Part shown: piece after piece, positions 36,450 to 48,529 of the stretch | How the letters are laid out: each line of letters opens with the position of its first letter | Numbering within the stretch: position 1 is the first letter of the stretch | Origin: Tetrapyrgos nigripes | Taxonomy: Eukaryota; Basidiomycota; Agaricomycetes; Agaricales; Campanellaceae | Direction of reading: 5' to 3' | DNA: 64,000 bases | Assembly: GCA_013368315.1 (NCBI GenBank) | Contig: JAACJM010000088.1 | Coordinates: 62,001-126,000 of the forward strand | The notes under the pieces: generated by a model | Seen by the model: the letters and a program-made list of their open reading frames with translations, nothing else | Databases searched by the model: none | What the model was told of the DNA's origin: nothing | Translations under genes and position numbers: made by a program

Positions 36450-38450
36450 GTAGGTTCCTTGGACAAACGATGATAGACACAGACGAAAAAGCCACTCAAG
36501 TCTACGCTCTCGTATCCTCAGACGATCCCATTGCGCCTAAAGTCAAAGAGGCGTTGGGGTCATAGGGCTATAGATACTCATAGGTGCGTTCCGATGTCTT
36601 TTTGGTTTTTACTGTCATTGAAAGTCAATGGGCAGGAGAACATCTCCATCTCTTTCAACGGTGGAAAGGACTACCGTTTTGTTACGTCTTTGGGCGGCTG
36701 CTTTGGCTAGACGACACTCCACTTCCTCACAATCACCTCAAGTTGAAGACGTACACTAAAATCCCAGCCTTATACATTTCCGTCCCCTCGTTCATCTGGG
36801 AAACAGCTAAAGAGTATAATCTCGATTTGTTTCATTGTAGACCCCCGGAGGAGAGTATGACGGGAGGACGGTGGAGAGTGCTGTTACGCCTGGGCTTCCT
36901 TCGGCTTCGTCCACGTTGGGTTCTACATCTGGCTCTACGTTGAGTTGGCCCTACGTCCACGTCCACATCCGCATCTACTACCAACTCCAACGGAATGGAC
37001 TACCTGACCAAACCCCCCAAAGCAGTACGCAAATCCAAAGGCGGAGAAGCCATGAGACAAGCTTTACAAATCTACAAAGACAAGCATCCGAATATTACTG
37101 GGATTCTTATTGGGACGAGGAGGAATGATCCGCATGGGGGTGAGTTCTTCCTATACCTTCCTATACCTTACTTTACTTTCTTGATACTCTCCTACTTCTT
37201 TTTCCTGCCCCTCTTTTTTTTGAGCTCTGTCTTCTCCCTTCTTCCCTTCTTCCCAATATCTTTTCTTTTCTCTTTCTGTATGACGCAAGACACAACGAAC
37301 CCGTGCTAACCCCTCTTCCTCTCTCTAAGACTCCCCGCTCGCCTTTCCATCTTCCGTCTTAAATCTTTCACCTGGGGTCTTTCGTTTCGCCGTGCGCCAT
37401 TAAAATTAAAAATAAAAAACCCCACAAAGCCAAACTAACCTCCCGCTGGCGGCACGCTGCCTGCCCCACCGACCCCGACTGGCCAGCTTTCGAGAGGATA
37501 AACCCGATTATTGATTGGGGATATGCGGATGTTTGGGGTTTTTGAGATGTCGGTCTTTAACGCTTTTGAAGAGTTCGTTAAGAGAGGAGGACAAGAAAAA
37601 GGGAGAAGAGCGAGTAGGGATAAAGTATTGTAAATTGTATGATGAGGGGTGAGTTTTTTGTTGGTTTTTCTTTTCTTTTTTCACAATGCATGCGTTGGCG
37701 ATGTCATCCATCTCTCTTTCTTGCTTTCCTTCTTTCTTGTTGCCTTCTCTTCTCGTCTCCCTCATTACATTATCATTATCTTTTGGTCTCAACTAACTAA
37801 CCTAACTACTTCTCCATAGATACACTTCCCTCGGATCAACATACAACACTTTTTCCTAATCCCGCGTTGCTTATACCTCCTTCCGAAGACGATGACGACG
37901 ACGAGCCTGAGACTTCCCTACCTACCACCGCTTCTACCTCAACATCCACATCCAACACCGCTCCTGGTTCTACGTCTACATCTACATCCACATCCAGGGC
38001 CCACCTACATCAATACCACTCCCACCCCCACTCTCTTTACCCACGGAAGACCAACCCCAAGACCTCCTCTCCCCAACAACCGTCCTATCAGGATACATCT
38101 CCTCTACACACACGAGGAGGGAGGGGGTTGATGTGTCACCTAGTCTGAGTCCTTTGAATATGTCTTCTCCTTCGGTTGAGGTTGAGGAACCGTTAAGGAC
38201 TACGACTACGTCGGGAGGCGTAGAGATGAGGACGGGATGTGTAGAGACGGGAATGGGGACTCAACCGAGTAGTACGGGTACTGGAAATGGCACGGCTGAA
38301 GCTAAGAAAGGGCGTAGGAGACCGAAGATGAAGTAGACCGAAGACGCCGAGATATAAACCAGCCTATGAACTTGTTGATTTGCATGGAGAGTTGGAGAGG
38401 GCTGGGAGGGGGACGGTTAACCCAGCTCCCGCCCCAGCTGGGCGTTAGCT
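36450..38450 (+). pseudogene. FAD1 copy 2, pseudogene
   Basis: This covers nearly the whole gene from MIDTDEKATQVYALVSSDDP (36471) to [18 protein letters not shown] (about 38360-38410). Disruptions against copy 1 are a base lost after KEAL (near 36555), two bases lost in the P-loop region (ggaaaggactaccg, near 36665) and a shortened PALYISVPS segment. The word WGF is followed by a stop (tttttga, near 37540). It retains the intact GTRRNDPHG reading that copy 1 lacks. Confidence 0.85.
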
Positions 38451-40160
38451 GTCAGGTGAAGGGGGAAGGGGGAACTCTGTGGGTTTGTGGGTTTATGGGT
38501 TTGTGGGCAAGGGGAAGGGGGAGGAATGAGAATATAATGCGAATGTACATAGATGGATCCAACTCAGAACTACTCACTCAGTTGTACCTCACCAAAATCT
38601 TACCCGCTTGCCAGCGCTCCAGCTGCGGGCTGCAATGCGACAATGCCAGTCACTAGTATACTAGTGCGTAACTTGGACTTTTTCAACCTTTCCTTTTTTT
38701 TTTAGAAATTAATCCATCCTTTCGAATTCAAATTCGTATCCTACCAAATCGATATCGATGTCATAACTGGAATACTTACTTACTTACCTTTGATCGAAGG
38801 GCCAAGGCTCAGGCCTCAGGATGAGATAAGTACTAGTTAGTTAGTTAGATGCAAAAAAAGCAAAATGTACAGATACTTAAGTAGGTAGAGAGATCTAGAA
38901 TACTTAGATAGCCTTTGAAAAACCTGAGTCCCGAGTCCTGACGTGCAATTACCAACTGAAGAATACTTACTTAGTACTTGGTGACGATATGACTTTTACA
39001 GTAAAATTCTGAACTAGTTACGAATCTAAGCCTGAAGTCAGAGACACGCGAAACAGGATTGAAAGGAATAACTCAAATAGATAGATATATTACATAATAA
39101 ACGTCATAACAATTGAAGCAGTGGTATACTTTCCCTCAGCTAATAGCACCTCATTATGCAATCCAAGGTGGTCTTACCATCAGCATTTGCCATTGGCTTG
39201 TCACAAACACCAAAGTAGGTATGTCTGTTGAAGTACAATGAAAGTACACCGTGAATAGGGGCTGATGTGTTAACGCGTCATGATATGGTTACTTACGGTT
39301 ACTTTCTTTCTTTGTTTTCCATTGCTCCAACTGCGGGTGTCCCGACAACATCGCCGTTGGACGGAGAAAAGGTCCATTGGGTGACAAGTCTCAGTGGTAT
39401 CTGTGGTAAGTCTTTCTTTGACGTAACGTTGCATCATACCAAGGGGGAGGCAAAAATTAGCCGAGCGATATAGGGCTGGTCTGTGGTTCAGCCCAGGATC
39501 CCCCTAAAATTTTTTCTTATAGAGAAAATTTTGGTGGTTCAGACCCAAAATTTGATCTAAATCTATGTATTTCTGGGGACTTTGATCCAAAATGTCACTT
39601 ACACAATTGATTTAGATGACTTTTCCGCCAAAACATGACTTTTCATTAGTGAAATCATGGTTCTCGTTATTTCTTCAGCTCTCGTTCAGTTGCTGTGGCT
39701 CAACAAGGTCATCTCCGGCAGGAGATGTGCCCAAATTGGGTAAATATGGAAGGAGGTGGTTGGTTCAGCGACTGAAGGCCTTAAAAATTTTTCTGGCCCT
39801 ATATCCTGGATTTTCTTCCTCCAGCCCCCTTGCATCATACTGACCATTATACTCAGGTAAATATTGGCATCGACACAGGCGGCCTCGGCCTATTGAGTAC
39901 AATACCGATCCCGAATTCCATATGAACGCCATCAAAAAGGAAAATGAGCCGAAGTCCGGGGCGAAGAAAAAGACTGGCGCACTACGAGGGCAGAATACTG
40001 TTCCATCGACACCTGCAGAGTTAGTATCTGAACCCGCGACACCAGCTCGACGCAAGGATCTTGATGATATGTGTTGACATTCGTCTTACTGTACTGAGCT
40101 GTTTGTATTATCACGTGTTCTTTGTTTATAGCCTGTATCTTTCCACACGTCCACCTCAGG
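38451..40160. other. Spacer; no intact gene
   Basis: The stretch contains AT-rich sequence and repeats of actagttagttagttag. A transposon-like patch at 39500-39830 has a/t palindromes (aaaattttttcttatagaga) and the ggtggttggttcag...ttaaaaattttt motif shared with 7172 and 8163. A plus-strand patch near 39920-40075 reads KKENEPKSGAKKKTGALRGQ and could be an exon of the gene that includes 40161-40268. Confidence 0.4.
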
Positions 40161-40339
40161 CGTTTACTCTCATTATCCGGACTGAGCGTGGTACGTATTT
40201 CTCATTTCATACCTATTACACTACATACTGACACTAGTACATAGTCTCCTTCGTGTCCGTATTGTTCTTAGGTATATTTATAAGCCGTTTACTCTCATTA
40301 TCCGGACTGAGCGTGTCTCCTTCGTGTCCGTATTGTTCT
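40161..40339 (+). other. 54-bp exon junction present with and without its intron
   Basis: At 40161-40190 a 30-bp block is followed by a GT-AG interval (40191-40244, 54 bp, gtacgt...tacatag) and a 24-bp block (40245-40268). At 40286-40339 the same 30 and 24 bp follow each other directly, with no change at any base. The second copy therefore looks like the spliced form. It lies 21 bp upstream of the start codon of the SNF5-like gene. Confidence 0.8.
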
Positions 40340-40360
40340 CAAGTGTAGGGATTCTACAAT

Positions 40361-40986
40361 ATGGAAACTCCTACCAGGCCATTTTCACCACCAGTTTCCC
40401 GCCGAAACGATGACGATAGAGCTGCCTCGCCAGTCTCATCAGTGCCGAGTGCTTCAGAGCCTCCTCTGAGCCAGAGAGTCAAAGCAAACGCGCCTGCGCC
40501 TCGTGATCGTTCTCTATCCCCTACCGAAGCCATCGACGTTAAAGAGGAACCGACCACCTCCGAACTTCCCCCTGCCTCCACTGAAACTCAGAGTCCACCT
40601 ATTGCACCTGCGTCTCCCACTAAATCATGGGTAAGTTCGTTCATCATTGTTTGCGTCACATAAATTTAATTTATATCCCTTTACAGCCTCCTCAGTGGCT
40701 ATCCTCTGCCATGCACAGCACACAAGCCAAATACCCCAATGATAAATTTGAACTCGCTCTACGTAGAGTGAGCGGCAACGCCTCCCCTGAATGGCGTATA
40801 AAATGTGTCGACTGTCTGTCAGGCAAGGTATTTATTCTCCTTCAAATACCTTCTCTTTGAGTAGCTCACTATCCTCATCAGCTATATAAACCGGGCCCAG
40901 GAAAGACCCTATCCAATTTCGAAGTCCATCTTAAGAACCGACAACATCGTCAGCGTGTGGACGACCGCGTCAATGGGGATTCGTAG
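40361..40986 (+). CDS. SNF5-type C-terminal zinc module protein (171 aa)
   Basis: Three exons (40361-40630, 40687-40827, 40882-40986) with GT-AG introns give 171 codons... the coding length is 172 codons including the stop. The N-terminal half is Pro/Ser/Thr-rich. The rest is PPQWLSSAMHSTQAKYPND, EWRIKCVDCLSGK, LYKPGPGKTLSNFEVHLKN and RQHRQRVDDRVNGDS. This matches the C-terminal, GATA-like zinc segment of filamentous-fungal SNF5 (SWI/SNF) proteins, where CxxCPGKxYxPGPG is typical. Here CPGK reads CLSGK (one extra codon), whereas the inverted copy in K2 keeps CPGK. The SNF5 core domain is absent, so this is a captured 3' fragment or an independent small gene. It may not be functional. Confidence 0.65.
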
Positions 40987-41072
40987 TCTGTACTCTTTCT
41001 TGCTTTGATTCCCATCTGTCTCTCCCCTTGTGTCAGTTGTGTTGTTTCGATCTCATTTTTAGCGCTATCCCA
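40623..41072 (+). repeat. Inverted duplication, arm 1
   Basis: From atcatgggtaag to ttagcgctatcc, this arm is repeated in opposite orientation at 41928-42580, where it forms the 3' exons of K2. It covers the last two exons of the SNF5-like gene plus about 85 bp beyond the stop. Confidence 0.9.
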
Positions 41073-41389
41073 AGCTCTGTATTGTTATCTGCTTACATTT
41101 GTTCTGTAATTATGTCCACCATGGAATATATCTTCTCACTGCTGCATACTATGGTGCATTTTGACCTGTTGGTGAAGCTTTCTGAGATTTATTGTAATGA
41201 CGAACTACTAGCTACAAGTGCGTCGGTAAGAACAAGTATTCTATTTCAGCGTTGCAAACCTGACAGCCGTATGTTCCATGTCCTGGCTCTTCATGAAATT
41301 GTCATAGTTGACGTCAACAAGATGTTTCAAACAATTATCGATTACGACCGACACATACGCGTCACCAAGAAGCCAGACTTCTCCTAAAC

Positions 41390-41840
41390 CAAGGTCTTCA
41401 CCGACAAGGAGGAGAAAGAGACCTGGGGAACTTTAGCGCAAGGAAACCCCTGAAGATTCCCGGAGTGGTTTGGCTCCAATCCTCTGGTAAGACAGAGCTA
41501 CAGCGTTAGGAGCCCCATACATCAAGGTCGTTCCAGAATCGTTACTAATACCGAAACCTGAGATGACCGTGTTAGATCCAAATTTAACGGCACCGCCAGT
41601 GGCTTGCCAGAATCCAGCTGTTCCTCCAATGTGAGGATAAGAAGTGATGAAACCACCAGTCGGTGATCCTGGATGCCTTCGACAACGGGACCATATTCAG
41701 AAGGAAAATTCCGGTTAACATCTTTTGGGACGACCAGGATGAGAGTCTGAAGGACATAAGAAAGTCTGTCCCAGACGATAGCAGAGCATGACCCGTAGCC
41801 TGAAGACGCCGTACATTTAGATTCAAAGTTCAATCAATTG
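41390..41840 (-). pseudogene. Fragment of an unidentified protein
   Basis: The minus strand reads KCTASSGYGSCSAIVWDRLS and GPVVEGIQDH in one frame. It continues in another with PTGGFITSYPHIGGTAGFWQ and NTVISGFGISNDSGTTLMYG. The pattern resembles a secreted beta-rich protein but I cannot name the family. The frame change indicates decay. It lies in the loop between the inverted arms. Confidence 0.4.
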
Positions 41841-41927
41841 ACCATTGCACTGACTACAATCATAGAATGGAAGGATATGTACCGGCTCAGCCGCGCGCCA
41901 TGGCGTGACTCGTCATTGAGAACGGTT

Positions 41928-42580
41928 GGATAGCGCCAAAAATGAGATCGAAACAACACAACTGACACAAGGGGAGAGTGTAACGCGCCTAGGAGCGCGT
42001 GACCTCAATCTCGACTAGCCAGCAGCTACGAGTAGACCTCTGTCTATTCTGAGAAATAGTGAGGTACGAAAGTACATAGATGATGGTCGAAGGTCAAGAA
42101 AAAGATAGATTATCTAAGTATCGATAAAGAAAATTTAAGGGTAGGAAAAGATAAGATATACCTAAACGGGACAGGCCCGTTACAGAGAGACAGATGGAAA
42201 TCAAAGCAAGAAAGAGTACAGACTACGAATCCCCATTGACGCGGTCGTTCACACGCTGACGATGTTGTCGATTCTTAAGATGGACTTCGAAATTGGATAG
42301 GGTCTTTCCTGGGCCCGGTTTATATAGCTGATGAGGATAGTGAGCTACTCAAAGAGAAGGTATTTGAAGGAGAATAAATACCTTGCCAGGACAGTCGACA
42401 CATTTTATACGCCATTCAGGGGAGGCATTGCCGCTCTTGAATTTACGTAGAGTGACTTGAAGTTCATCATTGGGGTATTTTGCATGCATCATGGCAGAGG
42501 ATAGCCACTGAGGAGGCTGTAAAGGGATATAAATTAAATTTATGTGACGCAAACAATAATGAACGAGCTTACCCATGATC
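41928..42580 (-). repeat. Inverted duplication, arm 2 (interrupted)
   Basis: Opposite-strand counterpart of 40623-41072, interrupted by the solo LTR at 41979-42184. The arm supplies the last two exons and 3' flank of K2. Confidence 0.9.
41979..42184. mobile_element. Solo LTR, 206 bp
   Basis: It begins TGTAACGCGCC and ends GGCCCGTTACA. It is flanked by the 5-bp duplication gagag (41974-41978 and 42185-42189). The other inverted arm shows the empty site (ctctccccttg at 41023-41032), which proves insertion. TG...CA ends, short TGTAACG inverted termini and a 5-bp duplication fit a Ty3/gypsy-type LTR left by LTR-LTR recombination. Confidence 0.9.
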
Positions 42581-44573
42581 TAGTAGCGGGGGGTATGCAA
42601 AAAGAGCACGAGAATTGAAGGAGCAAATTGTCGTGTCCCGCACAGGACCTATGCTGCCAGATACCACACCTTGAGCACTTTATCGTAGGTGAGATTCCAT
42701 CATCTGTGATCAAATCCAGTAGTCAAGTCAGTCAATGCTCGCGGCCCATTTAACTGACATACCGTTTCCACCACATGGACAACAAAACTCTTCCTCCTCC
42801 ACGATCTCCTTGCACACCGGACATCTCTCATATAAGGAGGGTATGAAATGGGAGATGATTGCATTCTCTGAAACGTCTGATGTGATTGTTATTTCCTCCT
42901 TGCGATAGCCTTGGCATTGATGTACTACAGTCCTGAGCGGCCTTGCAGCTTGCTTCCTCGGGATAGCATAGCTATGATATGACTGCCCTACAGTTAGGCT
43001 GAGATGCTCCCAAAACTCGCGATAATGCTCTGCTACAGCATGTACAGATCGTGAACCTCCGCTGGATTCTCTCCAGAGTAGTTCTCTTCTGGGACTGGCA
43101 GAACCTTCGAGTTCATTAAAATAGAGATTTGACGAGACGCCAGACGTGAGGCTTTTGGTATCCCCCAAGACATCAGTTGCCGGGTCTGGATCCGGAGCAG
43201 AAGAAACCTCTGCAATAGTAGAAGATACTCTCCGATTTCTTATATCCGCTGGAGAAGGAACCAGAAGCCGCTGAGCACACTGTGAGGTGGAGCAAATCTG
43301 GGAGCTTACGATATAGAATGCAGGTTGCTTGTTTGAAGGTCTGTTATGCTTCAGCTTCTGGTCTAAGTGAATGAGATGGTATGACTTACTTTGATACACA
43401 AATCATTGAATAACCCCCAAAGAGGGTCAATATTAGATTCGTCGTGACGGCCACCATCTTCAATCGGAAGAGAGCCAAAATCAGGCACAATCTTCAGTAC
43501 ATCATCATCAGTGATAAATATTTCAATGGACTGCCAACCAAGGTCAGCGTCGATCGACTCTCACAATATCCAAGTCAGCGAAAGTACAAACTTTATTGCT
43601 GCTAGATCCGGTTCGTGCTCCCTCGCTAGAGAGGTAATCTATACCAATCTGCGGAAACAAAAATCTTCAGGAAACTTTGGGAAAGACGTTTCAGGAATGA
43701 TGGCATACCGCAAGTTCGCTGACCTATGAGTCATAGTGCAACACGTTAGCTTCTGTGGACAAGCATGCTAAAGATAATCTGCTCACAATCTTACAGCCCA
43801 GCAGAAGGATGTCTGAAAGGTCCTTTTCGAGTACTGATGCAAGCCAGCTCTCAACAGACCCTCTTGTGGGCGCTGGGCAATGCTTCAGCAGCGATTTCCT
43901 CGGTCAAAGTTTGTGCACTCACCGAAATTATAGACAATGAAAGGGCTTTCTGTTGTAAACGATGACACTCCTATCATCTTGAGGAGAGATGGATGGCTGT
44001 AAAGCAAGCCTTGTTAGGCCGGAGTTCGTGGCGAATGCATACTCCGAAATCTGAAGCGACATACAGCAGACGTTGGTTCTGTTTTTTCTCTTCCTTGAAG
44101 TTCTGAGGAAGTGGACGAAGCCGGGTTAGACAACTGAGAGAAGAGAGCTGGACAAATTGGCACTCACCTTCTTTGCTTGAGTTCCTTGAAACACTTTGAC
44201 AAGCACAAGACGCTGCTTGTATTTGGCTGAATGGATCCGATACTGTCTTCTACTGGACAACTGATCTAAAAGTTCGATGTTGCTTTGGGACACGATCCTC
44301 TGAGTACAACGATTGACGACCTGAGAGTCAGTACACGAATGGTACACAAGTAAATATAAGAACGCACTGGAGACTCTGTTGACCAAGAGATGGCTTCACT
44401 TATTGTGGAAACAGCCCACTGAAAAAGCTACTTCGTTTACACCCATGTCCCTGATCACTGTAGTTGTAAGCGACATGCATGTCTCCCGCAACCATATTGG
44501 CAGTGGTATTGACGAAGTCTACTCCATGAGTGTGCAGAAAGAAGCTCCGGGGATTTGATGAAGGACCGGCCAT
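42223..44573 (-). pseudogene. K2: kinase-like / PHD gene fused to SNF5 zinc module; 5' frameshift
   Basis: Same exon plan as K1, with ATG at 44573. Exon 1 has lost one base near 44400 (CTGTTTCCAC against CTGCTTTCCAG in K3), giving a TAA after 57 codons. The rest is well kept: kinase-like segments, CPVCKEIVEEEEF, and a complete compact PHD (KCSRCGIWQHRSC, FSCSFC). The PHD exon ends PPATRSW at a phase-0 intron. The next exons read PPQWLSSAMMHAKYPND, EWRIKCVDCPGK and LYKPGPGKTLSNFEVHLKN, with a TAG at 42223. The fusion is in frame and the intron is the donor's own. Translation from a downstream start or a sequence error could rescue it. Confidence 0.75.
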
Positions 44574-46004
44574 ATTCTAGTGGGGAATCCTTTTCAAAGA
44601 GCGGCTGCAGGGGTCAGAGCTAGGTGTATACTGGTGAGAGGGCAAAGAGAACGACAAACACGGGGCATACCTCGCGATGCACGTTTTTTGACATTACAGC
44701 TGTCCGTCCACAGTGCGTTGATGATGTTGGTTGTCTGAAATGCTAGTGTTCCTTCTACTTGGCTTGCTTGCTTCCTTTTTGCGGTCTGTTTCCACTCAGT
44801 CGTGGAATACAAAGACGCGATGTCGCTCCTCAAATGGTTCTCTTCCTCTGCCGTTACCATCAAACCCACATCACCAACCAACTCCATCCTCCAGCGTCCC
44901 CTCTGGCTATCTCTCAACAGGAATCCATGTCAACAAGTGCGCGTGCTTGTGCTTTACAGTTTCGGTTTCGGATTCCCCTCTTCCTGAGTCACTTGGACAG
45001 ACGATGATAGACACAGACGAAAAAGCCGCTTAAATATATGCTCTCGTACCCTCAGACGCCATTACCCCCGAAGTCAAAGAGGCATTGGAGGTCATAGGGC
45101 TACAGGTACTCATGGGTGCGTTCCAGTGTCTTTTTGGTTTTTATTGTTACTGAAAGTCGATAGGCAGGAGAACATCTCCATCTCTTTCAACAGTGGAAAG
45201 GACTGTACCGTTTTGTTACATCTTTGGGCAGCTGCTTTGGCTAGACGACACTCCACCTCAAGTTGAAGACATACACCAAAACCCAATCCACATCCCAGCC
45301 CTATACATCTCCGTCCCCTCTCGTTCATCTGGGAAACAGATAAAGAGTATAACCTCGATTTGTTTCATTATAGGCCCCTGAAGAAGAGTATGACGGGAGG
45401 ACGGTGGAGTGCTGTTACGCCTGGGCTTCCTTCGGCTTTGTCTACGTTGGGTTCTACGTCTGGCTCTGCGTTAGGTCCTGGCTCTACATCCACGTCGGCA
45501 TCCGCGACTAACGGAATGGACTACCTAACCAAACCCTCCAAACCGGTAGCAAATCCAAAGGCGGAGAAGGCATGAGACAGGCTTTCTACAAAGACAAGCA
45601 TCTGAATACTACTGGGATTCTTATTGGGACAAGGAGTGATCTGCATGGGGGTGAGTGGTTCTGTGTCCTTCCTATACCTTCCTTTACTTTACTTTCTTGA
45701 TACTCTCCTAGCTGTCTCCTACTCTCCTACTTCTTTCTACCCCTCCTTTTTTCGAGCTCTGCCTTCTCCCTTCTTCCTTCTCCCCAATGTCCCCCCTTTT
45801 CTTTTTCTATATGACCCAAGACACAATGAACCCGTGCTAACCCGTTCCCCTCTCTCTAAGACTCTCCCTCCCTTTCGCCTTCCATCTTCTGTCTTTTGTC
45901 TCCGTCTTAAACCTTTCGTCTTTCGTTTCGCCGTGCCGCCATGTGCCGTACACAAAACCCAAAAAAAAAAACCGTTACCCCCACTGGCGCCGACCCTAAC
46001 TGGC

Positions 46005-46534
46005 TAAGGCTCCAACCAATTACATTACGATTACTCAAAATCCAGTAATTAATTGGAATTGGTAATTAATATATTAGTAATCAATTATAATGAGTAATTA
46101 ATTAGTTTCCCAATTCACTACAATGGCATGCCACAGGAGGTTGTTCTGGTGGTCCTAAAGTGCCATTATCCATGTCATTTGTGGTTTCAAGTCAATGTAC
46201 AGTGATTGTACATCTATGGTCTACCTTGTGATGACTAATTTCTATTTGTCATGTCTTTATCATGTGAAGGTTAGTAGTTATGATGAGGTTTGGCCTTTGT
46301 ATGGTCAATCCTGCAGTGTGAAGAGTAAATTGTGGTATTATTAGATGACTACAAGTCAGTATGAAGTAGACTTGAGGCACTTGGCTGAGCCTTCTGCTAC
46401 TCTAACCTGAAACTAATTAATTACTGATTACTACCAATTAATTACCCATTACTGGGTTTACCATAATCTAATTGTAATTTTAATTGGATAAAACCAATTA
46501 AATCAGTAATTAATTGGAATTGGTTGGAGCCTTA
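46005..46534. mobile_element. hAT-like MITE, 530 bp
   Basis: Ends are TAAGGCTCCAACCAATT at the left and its inverse ...TTGGTTGGAGCCTTA at the right. An exact 8-bp duplication taactggc flanks it (45997-46004 and 46535-46542). The element is AT-rich with repeated aattaatta words and has no transposase frame. The uninterrupted site is visible in the other FAD1 copies (gactggccagctttcgag). Confidence 0.92.
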
Positions 46535-47384
46535 TAACTGGCCAGCATTCGAGAGGATACTTAAACCCGATTATTGATTGGGGATATGCAGATGTTTGGG
46601 GTTTTTTGAGGTGTCGTTGTTTGACTTTAAGTATGGGGAAGGGGAAGGGAGTTGGAGAAGAGGGAGTTGGAGCGTGAGCGCGAGAAGAGGGGGACAAGGA
46701 CAAGGACAAGGGCATGGGGAAGGGGATGGAGAAGGGGAAGCAAAAGGGCGTCGGAGAAGAAGGGGTGAGTTTTTTGGTTTCTTTTTACTTTCTTTTATGC
46801 CTTTTGGTTGGTTGGTTGGTTGGTTGGTTGGATTGGATTGGGTTCTATTGTCTATGTCTATAATCTATTTTCTGCCACTTTTTTCGTTTCGTTTCTTTTT
46901 ATTTTCTTCTCGTGTCTAGTGATGGTTCCAAACAAATTAACTAACTAACTACTTCTCTTTCTTATCTCTATCTTTGTCTACAGATACACATCCCTCGGAT
47001 CAACACTTTTCCTAATCCTGCGTTGCTTATACCTCCTTCCGAAGACAAAGACGAAGACGAGGAGGAGGAGCTTGAGTCTTCCTTACTGACCACCGCTTCC
47101 ACCGTCCCTGGCCCAGGCCCAACTGCTGTTACCTCGACATCTGCATCTGCGTCTACCAACCCTTCAATACCACCCCCACTCCCACTCTCATTACCCACGT
47201 CCACGTCCACCGACAGAGACACAGACACGCGTTTATCTTTATCAGACTCGGATAAAGACCAACACCAAGACAAAGACAAAGACCTCTCCCCAACAACCGT
47301 CCTATTGGGATATATTTCCTCTACACATACAAGGAGGGAGGGGGTTGATGTGTCACCTAGTCCGAGTCCGAGTACGGTGGGGTT

Positions 47385-48529
47385 AGGGCTCCTAGCGGAT
47401 CGGATGAGGATCGGATGAGGATGCATCGGTTCGGATGAGCACTTTCTCAAAGCCAATCTGCATCGGCGGATGGCCATCCGTCGGATTGACTGATCATCGT
47501 CGGATGGAAGTAAAATTAGTACAAAAAGAAAAACATTAGTACAGATGAGTGTACTTATAGACATATACTAGAGTAAAATACATTACGAGGCCGAATGAAA
47601 TGAGGATGAGTTGCTTACAGTGCGTTTCTGCATGTGGCTATGTCAATTACGTCCCAATTTCTCCCGACTTTCTCTTTCCGCATTTTTCTGAGTCCGCCCC
47701 TTTTTCATCCGGCAATTTTCCTTTTCATTTCTGAAATCTTGCAGGGTCTAATTCGTCCCTGTCAATCTCTTTTCCCTCTCTCTCATATCACCATGAAGCT
47801 CTCTCGCACACAATTTTTTTTTTTGCTCCACCGTTCTGACTTTGGCCTTGTGTGAACTACGCCATGATTACTTCGAAGGCAACTGTCTTGCCTTTCTAAT
47901 CAGACCAAGCGTTCACAATCGCAACCAGACGGACTGCAGAGATTTCGCTCACTCAGGCTTCCTCTTCCATTCCGCCTCTAGTCTCGATTTCACAGTGTTT
48001 TTCTACAACCAGTCCATTGACTTAGTTGGGGTGACTGATACAAAGAAGTTTAATAAAATAATGTGTACATTAAAACTTGAATTGCTATTGCTACGGCCTC
48101 GTACTCACCACGCGTTAGCGTTGGCCCACAGCCACTTCATGTATGATTCTATTAAACAGTAACAGTCGTTGGTCCTTCAGGATTTTTGCGTTTCGGTGCG
48201 CGTTTTGTCCCTTCAGGAAGCATGACCGATGGGTCTGGGCGGTCATGCTTCCGACGTTGTGGGCCTTCGTGTTCCATTTTGGGCAGGATGTTTCTATGAG
48301 ATGTTTCTCTGGGACCTTCCTTTATTTTTTTGATAGCACACGTCATGTATTAGGTACTACTGTATAGCTCTACGGCAAACCCCGAGCACCAGCCACCATC
48401 CGACGACCATCGTCGGATGGGCGGATGGGATCCGTCGGATGAGGCAAGCACCTAAGCCCATCCGCCATCCGCATCCAAGGCCCCATCGCTGGATGACCGG
48501 CGGATCATCCGATCCGCTAGGAACCCTAG
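47385..48529. mobile_element. hAT-like non-autonomous element, about 1145 bp
   Basis: Left end AGGGCTCCTAGCGGATCGGATGA... mirrors the right end ...TCATCCGATCCGCTAGGAACCCT. The 8-bp duplication gtggggtt occurs at 47377-47384 and 48530-48537, with two extra bases (ag) at the right end. Subterminal regions carry several catccgac/gtcggatg repeats, as expected for transposase binding. No transposase was recognised inside. Confidence 0.85.

Noticed and set aside
44594..44917. ORF upstream of K2 reading MRDSQRGRWRMELVGDVGLM
   Set aside because: It overlaps the promoter side of K2 and the 5' flank of FAD1 copy 3, and the equivalent frame is not open in other units.
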